Positions 32,457-40,138 of a stretch of 51,470 bases of DNA are shown piece by piece. The notes beneath the pieces were generated by a model. It ran no database searches. It was not told the DNA's origin and was given only the letters and a program-made list of their open reading frames with translations. How positions within the stretch are numbered: position 1 is the first letter of the stretch; each line of letters starts with the position of its first letter. Origin of the DNA: RGIG9114 sp045592865 (lineage in GTDB: Bacteria > Bacillota > Clostridia > Oscillospirales > JAGBHD01); contig JAZNVP010000069.1 in the NCBI GenBank assembly GCA_045592865.1, positions 1 through 51,470 on the forward strand, given 5' to 3'. Both the position numbers and the translations under genes were made by a program.

Positions 32457-34562
32457 GTGAGGGTAATGCTAACGTCAGGCATTTTGTTTGCCGCCGTGTG
32501 TTTGCTTCTTTCGGGTCTTCCTCTTTTTGCCGCGATAATTCTAATGGCGTCAGGCGCGGCAGTTACAGTTATATTTTCTGTTTTAAAGAAGCCGAAATTC
32601 GAGCGCCTCATTATTGTGGGGTTCTTCGTTTTTGCGGCTTCTCTTTCTTTTTTACTGAAATATCATACGGTTATAAGTCCTTCCGAAGCGCTTTTTGGAA
32701 ACGTCCGCTTTGTTGGGACGGTTACCGACGGGCCCGAGGCTAACGCTTACGGATACAGGTATACCGTTAATGTTAAGAGTGTTAACGGGAAAGATTTAAA
32801 CACCTCGGCTTACGTTTACTCGGTTGATGGACTCGGGGTTGAAATTGGGGATAAAATTTCTTCCGTTGGCGAGGTAAACCCTATAGAAAACAGCCTTTTT
32901 TATAATGCAAAACGGCAAAACTATGCGAAAGGAATCAGTATTTCGTTTGAGACCGATAATTGCAGCGTTTTAGGGGAAGACCCTCTGCAAAAGTTTTTCG
33001 GAAAACTTAAAGGCAGAATAACCGAAGGAATTTCGTCTTCTTTTACGGGTGAAGAGGGCGGACTTTTGTGCGGAATAATCGTTAACAACAAAAGCTCGGT
33101 GCCGGATGAAGTTAAAGAAAAACTAACTGCGGCGGGGTATTCTCATCTCATAAACGTTTCGGGGCTGCATATGTCGATAGTTACTGGGTTTATATATCTC
33201 CTTTTGAGCTTTTTCCTCAAAACAAACCGTCGTCTTTCAGCACTTATAACCCTTTTGGGAATTCTTTTTTATATTTTCCTGACAGGGTTTTCGGTGTCTG
33301 CCGTAAGGGCGGGTATTATGCTCATTATTATGAATATCGGCACGATAATTAATAAGGAAAACGACTCACTTAATTCATTAGGCCTGGCAGTAACGTTAAT
33401 TCTGATGTTTAATCCTTATGCGGTATTTGATCCGTCACTTGCGCTATCGGCGCTTTCTACCTTTGGAATTATTTATTCTACCGACAGAATTCTGGAACTA
33501 AGGACAAATGAGAAAATAGGCGACCGCACCGAAAAGGTGCTTACGTTTTTGGCTCCCTCTTTCTCTGCGGTGGTTTTCTCGGCACCTGCGTCTATGTTGT
33601 TTTTTGAAGAAATAAACGTGATTTCAGCGGTAGCAAATCTGTTCATTTCCTTTCTTATAACACCTTTAGTGTATAGCGGAATGGCCTTTTCGCTTTTCTA
33701 CGTTTTGGAGCTTCCGGTGTTCGCAAAACTGGTGGGTATTGTAACGGGAGTGTGCCTTAAGGCAGTTTTATTTATGGCAGACCTCTTTTCCGGCGTTTCG
33801 CTAAGCGTTAAAACGGTTTCGGTCGGAGCCAAGATCGGAGTTTTGTTAGCGGTAGTGCTTGTGTTTGTTCTTATGAGAAAAAGAACCCGCAGAAACAAGA
33901 TTTTATCAGGTGTTTTAGCAGGAATGACAGCCTTGTCCTTTGGCACAGGGTTAATTGAAGAGCGAGAGCGAAAACGAGATGCCATCTATATGCTCTCCGA
34001 AGGAGACTTTTGCTCTCTTGTTTGCATAACAGATGAAGAGGCACACTGTTTCGGAGCAGCAAACAAATCAAGCGGATATAACATAAGTTCTTTTTTGCGT
34101 TCTCATGGAATTAGCGAGATCAGCCTTCTTCATATTCAAGAAAATAACCGATTTTCATTATCTGCGGCGAAACAAATAAGCGGGAATAATGATATAAAAA
34201 CGTTAACCGCTTCGAACGAAGACGTGAAGGCTATGCTCCAAAAATCAGCAGGGCTTGAAGCCAAACTTTATAGCGAGGTGGCGGTAGACGGTCTTGTTTT
34301 TATGGACGGTAAACCGAGGGTGTATTTTGATGGGTTCTATGCGGATGTGAACGAAGAGTCAGACGGCTTTATTGTTAAGATTACCGTAGACAATGGGGAA
34401 GAATTCGCGATTTATCGGTCGGGTATTGAAAATAAAGGGGAAATAAATTATAATAGGGATAGCGGCAAAATCTATATAGGAAACGGAATTTATAGACTTG
34501 CCGAGAAAAACGGAAAAGTTAAGATAACGGGGGTGAAAGCGCATGTCGGTGATAACGGATAA
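32457..34562 (+). CDS. comEC: ComEC/Rec2 DNA-uptake channel with degenerate C-terminal domain
   Basis: A 701-residue polytopic membrane protein. N-terminal helices and OB-like DUF4131 (about 1-170), then the Competence domain with the signature HLINVSGLHMSIV (about residues 230-242) and many helices to about 490. The C-terminal third corresponds to the metallo-beta-lactamase nuclease domain (IYMLSEGDFCSLVCITDE, SFLRSHGISEISLLHI) but lacks the HxHxDH metal site: QENNRFSL lies where HPHxDH should be. It could form the channel but should not degrade the non-transforming strand. GTG start with GAGAGGAAGAT upstream; overlaps holA by 20 bases. Confidence 0.9.
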   Translation: MRVMLTSGILFAAVCLLLSGLPLFAAIILMASGAAVTVIFSVLKKPKFERLIIVGFFVFAASLSFLLKYHTVISPSEALFGNVRFVGTVTDGPEANAYGYRYTVNVKSVNGKDLNTSAYVYSVDGLGVEIGDKISSVGEVNPIENSLFYNAKRQNYAKGISISFETDNCSVLGEDPLQKFFGKLKGRITEGISSSFTGEEGGLLCGIIVNNKSSVPDEVKEKLTAAGYSHLINVSGLHMSIVTGFIYLLLSFFLKTNRRLSALITLLGILFYIFLTGFSVSAVRAGIMLIIMNIGTIINKENDSLNSLGLAVTLILMFNPYAVFDPSLALSALSTFGIIYSTDRILELRTNEKIGDRTEKVLTFLAPSFSAVVFSAPASMLFFEEINVISAVANLFISFLITPLVYSGMAFSLFYVLELPVFAKLVGIVTGVCLKAVLFMADLFSGVSLSVKTVSVGAKIGVLLAVVLVFVLMRKRTRRNKILSGVLAGMTALSFGTGLIEERERKRDAIYMLSEGDFCSLVCITDEEAHCFGAANKSSGYNISSFLRSHGISEISLLHIQENNRFSLSAAKQISGNNDIKTLTASNEDVKAMLQKSAGLEAKLYSEVAVDGLVFMDGKPRVYFDGFYADVNEESDGFIVKITVDNGEEFAIYRSGIENKGEINYNRDSGKIYIGNGIYRLAEKNGKVKITGVKAHVGDNG

Positions 34563-35577
34563 AGATTTTTTTAATCAGATAAAAAACGGAACCTATGGGA
34601 ATTTATATCTTGTTTACGGGCAGGAGAACTATCAGAAAAGCCTCTATATGAAGCGCTTTCAGAAACGCGTTATCGGCGATAATGAAACCTTTAACCGTTC
34701 GGTTATAATGGGTTCTGACTTTTCGGTCAAAAGGCTTTCCGAAGAGATAGATATGCTTCCCGTGTTTGCAGAAAAAAGGTTTGTTCTGGTAATTGATCCT
34801 ATCGCATCAAAGCTCGGCGAAAAGGCGTTCGGGGAACTTTCTGAGGTTCTTTCGGATATTCCCGAAACGGCAGTTGTCGTGTTTTATTATCAGACCGAGG
34901 AACTCTGTGTTAAGGAAAAGGCTTCGGATAAGAAGCTTTATACCCTTTTAAATAAACAGGGAACGGTGGTAGATTTTTCGTTAAAGGACGAGCCCTGGCT
35001 TATAAAATACGTTATTTCGGAGCTTCAAAAAGCAAGTATTGAAATAGATTATAAGGCGGCGGAATACGTTGTTAAAAACTCTAACGGAGAGATAGGCTTT
35101 GTTAATAACGAGATAGAGAAAATAAGGCATTACTCCGACGGCAAGTTTTCGGAAAACGACGCGAAAGAGGTTTGCGCAAAATCAACCTCTGCTTCGAGGT
35201 ATGACCTTGCCTCGTTCGTTGTTACGAAGAATCGCGCCCAGGTCTTAAAAGAGCTCGACAGGCTTATGTTTATGAAGGTTAAGCCAACCGTTATTTTAAG
35301 TGCTATATATTCTGCCTTTTATGATATCTACCTGGTTTTGTGTGCATCGGTTTCAAAAAAGAATAATGCTGATATTCTTTCTGATTTTAAAGGATATAAA
35401 AACCGCGAATTTGTTATAAATAAAGCGAGAAGAAACTCCGCTCTTTATGATAAAAAAACGGTTGAAAAGATCTTGAAAATGATAATAGAGGCAGAAAGCG
35501 ACCTTAAAGGAAGCCGAGTTAAACCCAAGCTCGTTATCGAGGAGCTCTGCGTTAAAATTATGGGGACGATAAAATGA
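34543..35577 (+). CDS. holA: DNA polymerase III subunit delta
   Basis: A 344-residue clamp-loader subunit that opens the sliding clamp. NLYLVYGQENYQKSLYMKRF at the N-terminus (degenerate ATPase fold), FAEKRFVLVIDP, and C-terminal ALYDKKTVEKILKMIIEAESDLKGSR match HolA. Starts within the last codons of comEC with GGGGGTGA as ribosome site; comEC-holA adjacency is common in Bacillota. Confidence 0.93.
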   Translation: MSVITDKDFFNQIKNGTYGNLYLVYGQENYQKSLYMKRFQKRVIGDNETFNRSVIMGSDFSVKRLSEEIDMLPVFAEKRFVLVIDPIASKLGEKAFGELSEVLSDIPETAVVVFYYQTEELCVKEKASDKKLYTLLNKQGTVVDFSLKDEPWLIKYVISELQKASIEIDYKAAEYVVKNSNGEIGFVNNEIEKIRHYSDGKFSENDAKEVCAKSTSASRYDLASFVVTKNRAQVLKELDRLMFMKVKPTVILSAIYSAFYDIYLVLCASVSKKNNADILSDFKGYKNREFVINKARRNSALYDKKTVEKILKMIIEAESDLKGSRVKPKLVIEELCVKIMGTIK

Positions 35578-36158
35578 TAAAGACCGATAAAGTCATAATC
35601 GTTGAGGGAAAGCATGATAAAATAAAACTTTCTTCGGTTATAGAGGGCACCATAATTGAAACCGACGGGTTCAGAATATTTAAGGACAAAGAAAAGGTTG
35701 AAATGATAAAGCGCCTTTCGGGGAAAAACGGAATTATTATTCTGACCGATTCAGACGCGGCAGGGTTTAAAATAAGAGGATATCTTAACGGAATTATTGA
35801 TAACGATAGGGTGCAGAACCTTTATATTCCCGATGTTTTCGGCAAGGAAAAAAGAAAGTCTGAGCCTTCTAAAGAGGGAAAACTCGGCGTTGAGGGACTC
35901 CCTAAAGAAACCCTTGAAAAGCTTTTCAAAGGTGTTTCCGCAGGAGACGTTAAAAATGAAATAACTATTTTAGACCTATATAAACTCGGGCTTTCGGGCA
36001 ACAAAGATAGCGCAAATAAGCGCAGAAAGGTGCTAAGAGAATTAGGTCTTCCCGAGAGGCTTTCGGGCAAAAGAATGTGCGAAATTTTAGGTTCGTTATA
36101 TAAAAAAGAAGAGTTTTTTAAAGAGGTTGAGAGGATTTTGAATGCTGAAAAGGCTTAA
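35574..36158 (+). CDS. rnmV: Ribonuclease M5
   Basis: A 194-residue TOPRIM nuclease maturing 5S rRNA. TOPRIM motifs: VIIVEGKHDKIKLSSVIEG with the catalytic Glu, and IILTDSDAAGFKIRGYL (DxD). The C-terminal domain carries LGLSGNKDSANKRRKVLRELGLP. It normally acts with ribosomal protein L18. ATGA overlap with holA. Confidence 0.94.
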   Translation: MIKTDKVIIVEGKHDKIKLSSVIEGTIIETDGFRIFKDKEKVEMIKRLSGKNGIIILTDSDAAGFKIRGYLNGIIDNDRVQNLYIPDVFGKEKRKSEPSKEGKLGVEGLPKETLEKLFKGVSAGDVKNEITILDLYKLGLSGNKDSANKRRKVLRELGLPERLSGKRMCEILGSLYKKEEFFKEVERILNAEKA

Positions 36159-36684
36159 AAAGTTCATAATAACGGTTCTCTTGTGCGTTATAGCCTTTCT
36201 GTCGGCAGGGCTTGTTCTTTCGCAAAATGGCGAAACAAGAGAGTGCCTGTATCTCTGGAAACAAGATTTTTCCATAAACGGCACTTCCTATTCGGCGGCG
36301 GTATATTCTTCTAACTACGACGGCACCGACCTCTATGGCTTAACGTTAGCAAAGAGCGAAAAATTAGAGGGTGAAATTCTTTGCCTTCCCTCGTTTTTAT
36401 ACCTCTCGGGCGAAAAGAGCGTTGTTTCGTTCGGTTGGGAGCGGGGAACGGTGTTAATTCTTTCGGTGATTTTGTTTTTGGTTGTAATTATTCCTAAACG
36501 AAAAAAGGTTTATGAATTGGAAGAGGAAGAAGAGGCCGAAGAAGAAACAGAGGAAGAGGAGAAAGAGGACCCTTACGAATGTCCTAACTGCAGGGAACGG
36601 ATATATGAGGGGCTCGAATACTGCGAAAACTGCGGAATAAATATAGAAAACTTCAGAAAGAAAATGAAAAAGCGCAACCGTTAG
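36142..36684 (+). CDS. membrane protein with acidic linker and C-terminal zinc ribbon
   Basis: A 180-residue protein with a signal-anchor helix (about 7-27), about 65 residues outside the cell, a second helix (about 96-114), then a cytosolic tail with a run rich in Glu (about 122-147) and a zinc ribbon, CPNCRERIYEGLEYCENCG (two CxxC pairs). No family assigned. It overlaps rnmV by 17 bases, so is likely translated by coupling. The ribbon may bind nucleic acid or protein; unknown. Confidence 0.82.
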   Translation: MLKRLKKFIITVLLCVIAFLSAGLVLSQNGETRECLYLWKQDFSINGTSYSAAVYSSNYDGTDLYGLTLAKSEKLEGEILCLPSFLYLSGEKSVVSFGWERGTVLILSVILFLVVIIPKRKKVYELEEEEEAEEETEEEEKEDPYECPNCRERIYEGLEYCENCGINIENFRKKMKKRNR

Positions 36685-36695
36685 GTTGCGCTTTT
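36668..36695. terminator. terminator overlapping the zinc-ribbon gene stop
   Basis: AAAAGCGCAACC (36668-36679), loop GTTA, GGTTGCGCTTTT (36684-36695). The TAG stop straddles the loop. T-runs on both strands, so it also serves the converging small gene. Confidence 0.88.
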
Positions 36696-36705
36696 GCGTT
36701 TTAGA

Positions 36706-36969
36706 TTATTCAATTCCCTCGGGGAGTTCCTTGTAAAGATTAAATCTGAAGATAAGTTTTTCGTCCTCGGGGTCGGAGCATCTTATGGTTGCTTCTGCAA
36801 TAACCGCACCCTGAAGGATGTTTGCAAGACCTGCTATCTGGCAGAGCTTTGATTTAAGGTTTAAAACGTCGCCCTCGGTGGTCTCAAGGTAAACCTCGCC
36901 TTTGCAAATGTCGAGGACCTTAATAAAAGCGGGAACGTCAACGTCGTGAATTTTAAGATCTGTTATCAT
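36706..36969 (-). CDS. small conserved-looking protein, possibly HPr-like
   Basis: An 87-residue protein. VPAFIKVLDICKGEVYLETT and LNLKSKLCQIAGLANILQGA recall, only in pattern, the HPr-like fold in which FVxxxxKFDxxIDLVxGxxVVDAKSIMG is typical; the phospho-acceptor His is absent. Acidic C-terminus. AAAGGAGG precedes the ATG with good spacing, so it is a genuine gene. Single gene between terminators; function unknown. Confidence 0.65.
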   Translation of the reverse strand: MITDLKIHDVDVPAFIKVLDICKGEVYLETTEGDVLNLKSKLCQIAGLANILQGAVIAEATIRCSDPEDEKLIFRFNLYKELPEGIE

Positions 36970-37017
36970 AACTATTCCTCCTTTGGTTATTATATGTAAA
37001 AACTAACTATAAATTCC

Positions 37018-37046
37018 AAAAAAACGGCTCAGAAAAGAGCCGTTTT
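37018..37046 (-). terminator. pckG terminator
   Basis: AAAACGGCTC/GAGCCGTTTT stem with AGAAAA loop; on the minus strand it is followed by a T-run, ending the pckG transcript. The plus strand also carries a T-run. Confidence 0.85.
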
Positions 37047-37081
37047 TTATCTGTCTTGGCTCTTTTTCGACTTAAAGAAAA

Positions 37082-38902
37082 TTACTTTTGAAGTCTTTCG
37101 TCAAGAGCATTAAGTTCAGCTTCGATTGCCTTAGGTAATCTGTCGCCAAACTGTTTGTAGAACTCGCGAAGGTCCTTAACTTCATCCTTCCAGAGATCCT
37201 TATCAACAGCTAAGAGCTTGTCAAGAATTTCGGGAGTGATCTCGTCTTCAAGTCCTTCTAAGTTGAGGTCTTCTTTCTTGGGGAGATAACCGATAGCGGT
37301 CTCGTCTGCGTCAACGTTGCCTTCGCATCTCTCAATTATCCAATCGAGAACGCGCATATTGTCGCCAAATCCGGGCCAGATGAAGTTTCCGTCATCATCC
37401 TGCTTAAACCAGTTAACGTTGAAGATCTTAGGAGCCTTGTCGCCAAGCTTCTCGCCCATCTCGAGCCAGTGTGCCCAATAGTCGCCCATATGATATCCGC
37501 AGAAGGGCTTCATTGCCATAGGATCGTGGCGGAGAACGCCAACGGCGCCTGTTGCAGCTGCGGTGGTTTCACTGGAAACAGCAGAACCGATAAAGGTTCC
37601 GTGAGCCCAGTCGAAAGACTGATAAACAAGGGGAGTTGTCTTTGCGCGTCTGCCGCCGAAGATGATAGCCGAAACGGGAACACCGTTGGGGTTATTAAAT
37701 TCGGGGGAGATGCAGGGGCAGTTCTCAGCAGGAGCAGTAAATCTGGAGTTGGGGTGAGCTAACTTCTGAGGCTTGCCGTCAGCACCCATAACAGAGGTGA
37801 ACTCCTTGCCGTTTACCTTAGCGCCCTTCCATTCGGTTGCATTCTCGGGGGGATTCTTATCAAGACCCTCCCACCAAACAGTGTTGTTATCGTTGTTGAT
37901 AGCAACGTTGGTGAAGATGGTGTTCTTCTTAGTGGAAGCAAGAGCGTTGTAGTTAGATTTTTCGTTAGTTCCGGGAGCAACTCCGAAGAAGCCGTTCTCG
38001 GGGTTAATAGCATAAAGTCTGCCGTCGGGGCCGGGCTTCATCCAAGCGATATCGTCACCAACGGTGAAAACTTCGTAGCCCTTGGATTTATATCCCTCGG
38101 GGGGAATGAGCATTGCAAGGTTGGTTTTTCCACAAGCAGAGGGGAAAGCGGCGGTGATATACTTAACCTCGCCGTTAGGCTTTTTAAGACCGAGGATAAG
38201 CATATGCTCTGCCATCCAGCCCTCGTTTTTGCCCTGATAGGAGGCAATACGGAGAGCGAAGCACTTCTTGCCGAGAAGAACGTTTCCGCCGTAAGCCGAG
38301 TTTATAGACCAGATGGTGTTGTCCTCAGGGAAGTGAACAATGTATCTCTTCTCAGGGTCAACGTCTGCCTTGGAGTGAAGACCTCTAACGAAATCGTTAG
38401 ACTCGTCGCCGAGGTTCTCGAATGCAGCTTTGCCCATTCTTGTCATAATATTCATGTTAAGAACAACGTAGATAGAGTCGGTAAGCTCAACGCCAACCTT
38501 AGCGAGAGGTGAACCGATAGGGCCCATTGAATAGGGAATAACATACATTGTTCTGCCCTTCATAACGCCATCGTAAAGAGGGGTGAGCTTTGCATACATC
38601 TCTTCGGGGTCGCACCAGTTGTTAGTGGGACCTGCATCCTCTTTGTTCTTGCAGCAGATGAAGGTTCTATCCTCAACACGAGCAACGTCGTTAGCGCGTG
38701 TTCTGTGATAAAGACATCCGGGAAGTTCTTCCTGATTGAGTTCTGACATCTTATCCCAGCTATCGTCAGGTAAAGAGCAAACCTCTTTAGTGAGCGCGTC
38801 AAGCTGTTCTTTAGATCCGTCGATCCAAACTACCTTTTCGGGCTTGGTGAGTTCAACCATTTCGTCAACCCATTTTAACACGTTTTTGTTGTTGGTTAAC
38901 AT
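37082..38902 (-). CDS. pckG: Phosphoenolpyruvate carboxykinase (GTP)
   Basis: A 606-residue GTP-type PEPCK interconverting oxaloacetate + GTP and PEP + CO2 + GDP. The family P-loop with its reactive cysteine, AFPSACGKTNLAML, the metal-binding VGDDIAWMK, YIVHFPEDNTIWS and NWFKQDDDGNFIWPGFGDNMRVL identify the GTP class, rather than the ATP class (PckA) common in Clostridia. In a fermenter it may run towards oxaloacetate, saving the PEP bond energy. ATG 38902 has AAAAAGGAG upstream; the in-frame extension of 27 codons has no such site. Confidence 0.96.
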   Translation of the reverse strand: MLTNNKNVLKWVDEMVELTKPEKVVWIDGSKEQLDALTKEVCSLPDDSWDKMSELNQEELPGCLYHRTRANDVARVEDRTFICCKNKEDAGPTNNWCDPEEMYAKLTPLYDGVMKGRTMYVIPYSMGPIGSPLAKVGVELTDSIYVVLNMNIMTRMGKAAFENLGDESNDFVRGLHSKADVDPEKRYIVHFPEDNTIWSINSAYGGNVLLGKKCFALRIASYQGKNEGWMAEHMLILGLKKPNGEVKYITAAFPSACGKTNLAMLIPPEGYKSKGYEVFTVGDDIAWMKPGPDGRLYAINPENGFFGVAPGTNEKSNYNALASTKKNTIFTNVAINNDNNTVWWEGLDKNPPENATEWKGAKVNGKEFTSVMGADGKPQKLAHPNSRFTAPAENCPCISPEFNNPNGVPVSAIIFGGRRAKTTPLVYQSFDWAHGTFIGSAVSSETTAAATGAVGVLRHDPMAMKPFCGYHMGDYWAHWLEMGEKLGDKAPKIFNVNWFKQDDDGNFIWPGFGDNMRVLDWIIERCEGNVDADETAIGYLPKKEDLNLEGLEDEITPEILDKLLAVDKDLWKDEVKDLREFYKQFGDRLPKAIEAELNALDERLQK

Positions 38903-38981
38903 TTTAAATTTCTCCTTTTTATGATAAATTATTATTAAAAACGGACTTAAAAAGATAAATTTCAAATCTACCTCGTTTATC

Positions 38982-39010
38982 ATTATAATAGAAAAAGGTC
39001 AATAAATCAA
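38982..39010 (-). promoter_or_regulatory. pckG promoter
   Basis: On the minus strand TTGATT (39010-39005), 17-nt spacer, TATAAT (38987-38982), leaving a leader of about 70 bases. Confidence 0.78.
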
Positions 39011-39046
39011 GGCGTTTTCGCAAAAATAAAAATTTTCTTTTAGATA

Positions 39047-39076
39047 TTGACAATACTTAGGATTTTATGCTATACT
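39047..39076 (+). promoter_or_regulatory. tRNA promoter
   Basis: TTGACA (39047-39052), 18-nt spacer, TATACT (39071-39076), ending 25 bases before the tRNA. Confidence 0.85.
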
Positions 39077-39101
39077 AACGTTTGTGATTTCGAGAGAAAT
39101 C

Positions 39102-39178
39102 GGGCCTTTAGCTCAGTTGGTCAGAGCATCCGGCTCATAACCGGCAGGTCCTGGGTTCGAATCCCCGAAGGCCCACCA
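39102..39178 (+). tRNA. tRNA with CAU anticodon, probably tRNA-Ile2 (lysidine type)
   Basis: A 77-nt cloverleaf with encoded CCA. Acceptor GGGCCTT/AAGGCCC, D-arm AGCTCAGTTGGTCAGAGC, anticodon stem CCGG/CCGG around CTCATAA (anticodon CAT), T-arm with GGTTCGAATCC. It is not initiator tRNA, since G1 pairs with C72. C4-G69 and C5-G68 in the acceptor are the bases that TilS favours in tRNA-Ile2 over elongator tRNA-Met, and the overall sequence resembles Gram-positive tRNA-Ile(CAU). A default annotation would be tRNA-Met. Confidence 0.93.
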
Positions 39179-39180
39179 AA

Positions 39181-39208
39181 AAAGACACCCAACAGGGTGT
39201 CTTTTTTT
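39181..39208 (+). terminator. tRNA terminator
   Basis: AAAGACACCC, loop AACA, GGGTGTCTTT, then a T-run, immediately after the CCA end. Confidence 0.9.
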
Positions 39209-39210
39209 AT

Positions 39211-39315
39211 CCAAGCCAAAGGCTTGGTATGGAATCGCCGTCAGGCGTATGGCATCCCGCGTCAGCGTGTATGTCATCCGAGCGACGCTCGGATTTCATC
39301 GCGCTTTGCGCGATT
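39211..39315 (+). repeat. array of five short hairpins with TATGGAAT-type linkers
   Basis: Five consecutive inverted repeats: CCAAGCC/GGCTTGG, CGCC/GGCG, a CGCG-TCA-GCG-like one, CCGAGCG/CGCTCGG and CGCGC/GCGCG. The linkers are TATGGAAT, TATGGCAT, TATGTCAT, ATTTCAT and ATTTCAT. The loops and stems differ while linkers are kept. It is non-coding and lies between the tRNA terminator and the HAD gene. Confidence 0.75.
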
Positions 39316-39364
39316 TCATTGAAAAGAATATAAAATTATGCTATACTACCCTCGAGGTGATAAT

Positions 39365-40039
39365 ATGCTTAAAGCCATACTTGTTGATATAGATAACACG
39401 CTCTTAGACTTTAACGCCTGCACCTTAAAGGCAATGAAGGAGTGCTTTTTTGAATACGGGCTTTCTTACAGGGAAGAATACTATGAGGTTTTCAGAAGAA
39501 TAAATAATGCTATGTGGGAAGAGGTTGAAAAGGGAACGCTCACCGTCCCGCGACTTTACGAGCTTCGTTGGAACACTATCTTTAAAGAACTCGGTATAGT
39601 GGCGGACGGAATATCCTTTGAAAAGAAATTCCACCGCTATATTGAAACGGGATATGAAAAGATAGAGGGTGCCGAGGAGTTTCTTTCCTATCTTTCGGAG
39701 AAATACTACGTTGCGGCGGCAAGTAACGCGCCATATGAGCAGCAGAAGGGGCGGCTTTATTCGGCAGGCCTTTTACCCTTTATAAAAGAACTCTTCGTTT
39801 CCGAGAAAATAGGGGCGCAGAAACCAGCGCCTGAGTTTTTTGACCACTGTATCGGTGCACTGGGCTTTTCCCGAGAGGAGATAATCATAATCGGCGATTC
39901 GCTTTCGGCGGATATAAAGGGAGGAATTGCGGCAGGGATAAAAACCTGTTGGTTTAATCCCGAAGAAAAGGCGCTTCCCGAGGGTGTAAATCCCGATTTT
40001 CAGATCAAAAAATTAGAAGAAATAAAAAAGATTTTATAA
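39365..40039 (+). CDS. HAD-superfamily hydrolase, YjjG-like
   Basis: A 224-residue HAD subclass IA phosphatase. Motif I DIDNTLLDF (second Asp is the acid/base), motif II AAASNAP, motif III K in AQKPAPEFF, motif IV GDSLSADIKGG. The N-terminal cap and DNTLLDF resemble YjjG-type nucleotide (dUMP/noncanonical) phosphatases; the substrate is not proven. ATG 39365 follows GAGGTGAT; the earlier in-frame start lacks a site. Confidence 0.88.
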   Translation: MLKAILVDIDNTLLDFNACTLKAMKECFFEYGLSYREEYYEVFRRINNAMWEEVEKGTLTVPRLYELRWNTIFKELGIVADGISFEKKFHRYIETGYEKIEGAEEFLSYLSEKYYVAAASNAPYEQQKGRLYSAGLLPFIKELFVSEKIGAQKPAPEFFDHCIGALGFSREEIIIIGDSLSADIKGGIAAGIKTCWFNPEEKALPEGVNPDFQIKKLEEIKKIL

Positions 40040-40138
40040 AATTTCAAAAAAGGGTTGAAAATAAAAAAGCTTTGATTTAATATAAGGGCAAACAAGCAAA
40101 TAAGCCAATAACTATTGATTGTGAATGGCGGTGTCCTT

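Noticed and set aside
39047..39322. ORF of 91 residues covering the tRNA and hairpin array
   Set aside because: It is an artefact crossing a tRNA gene and its terminator.
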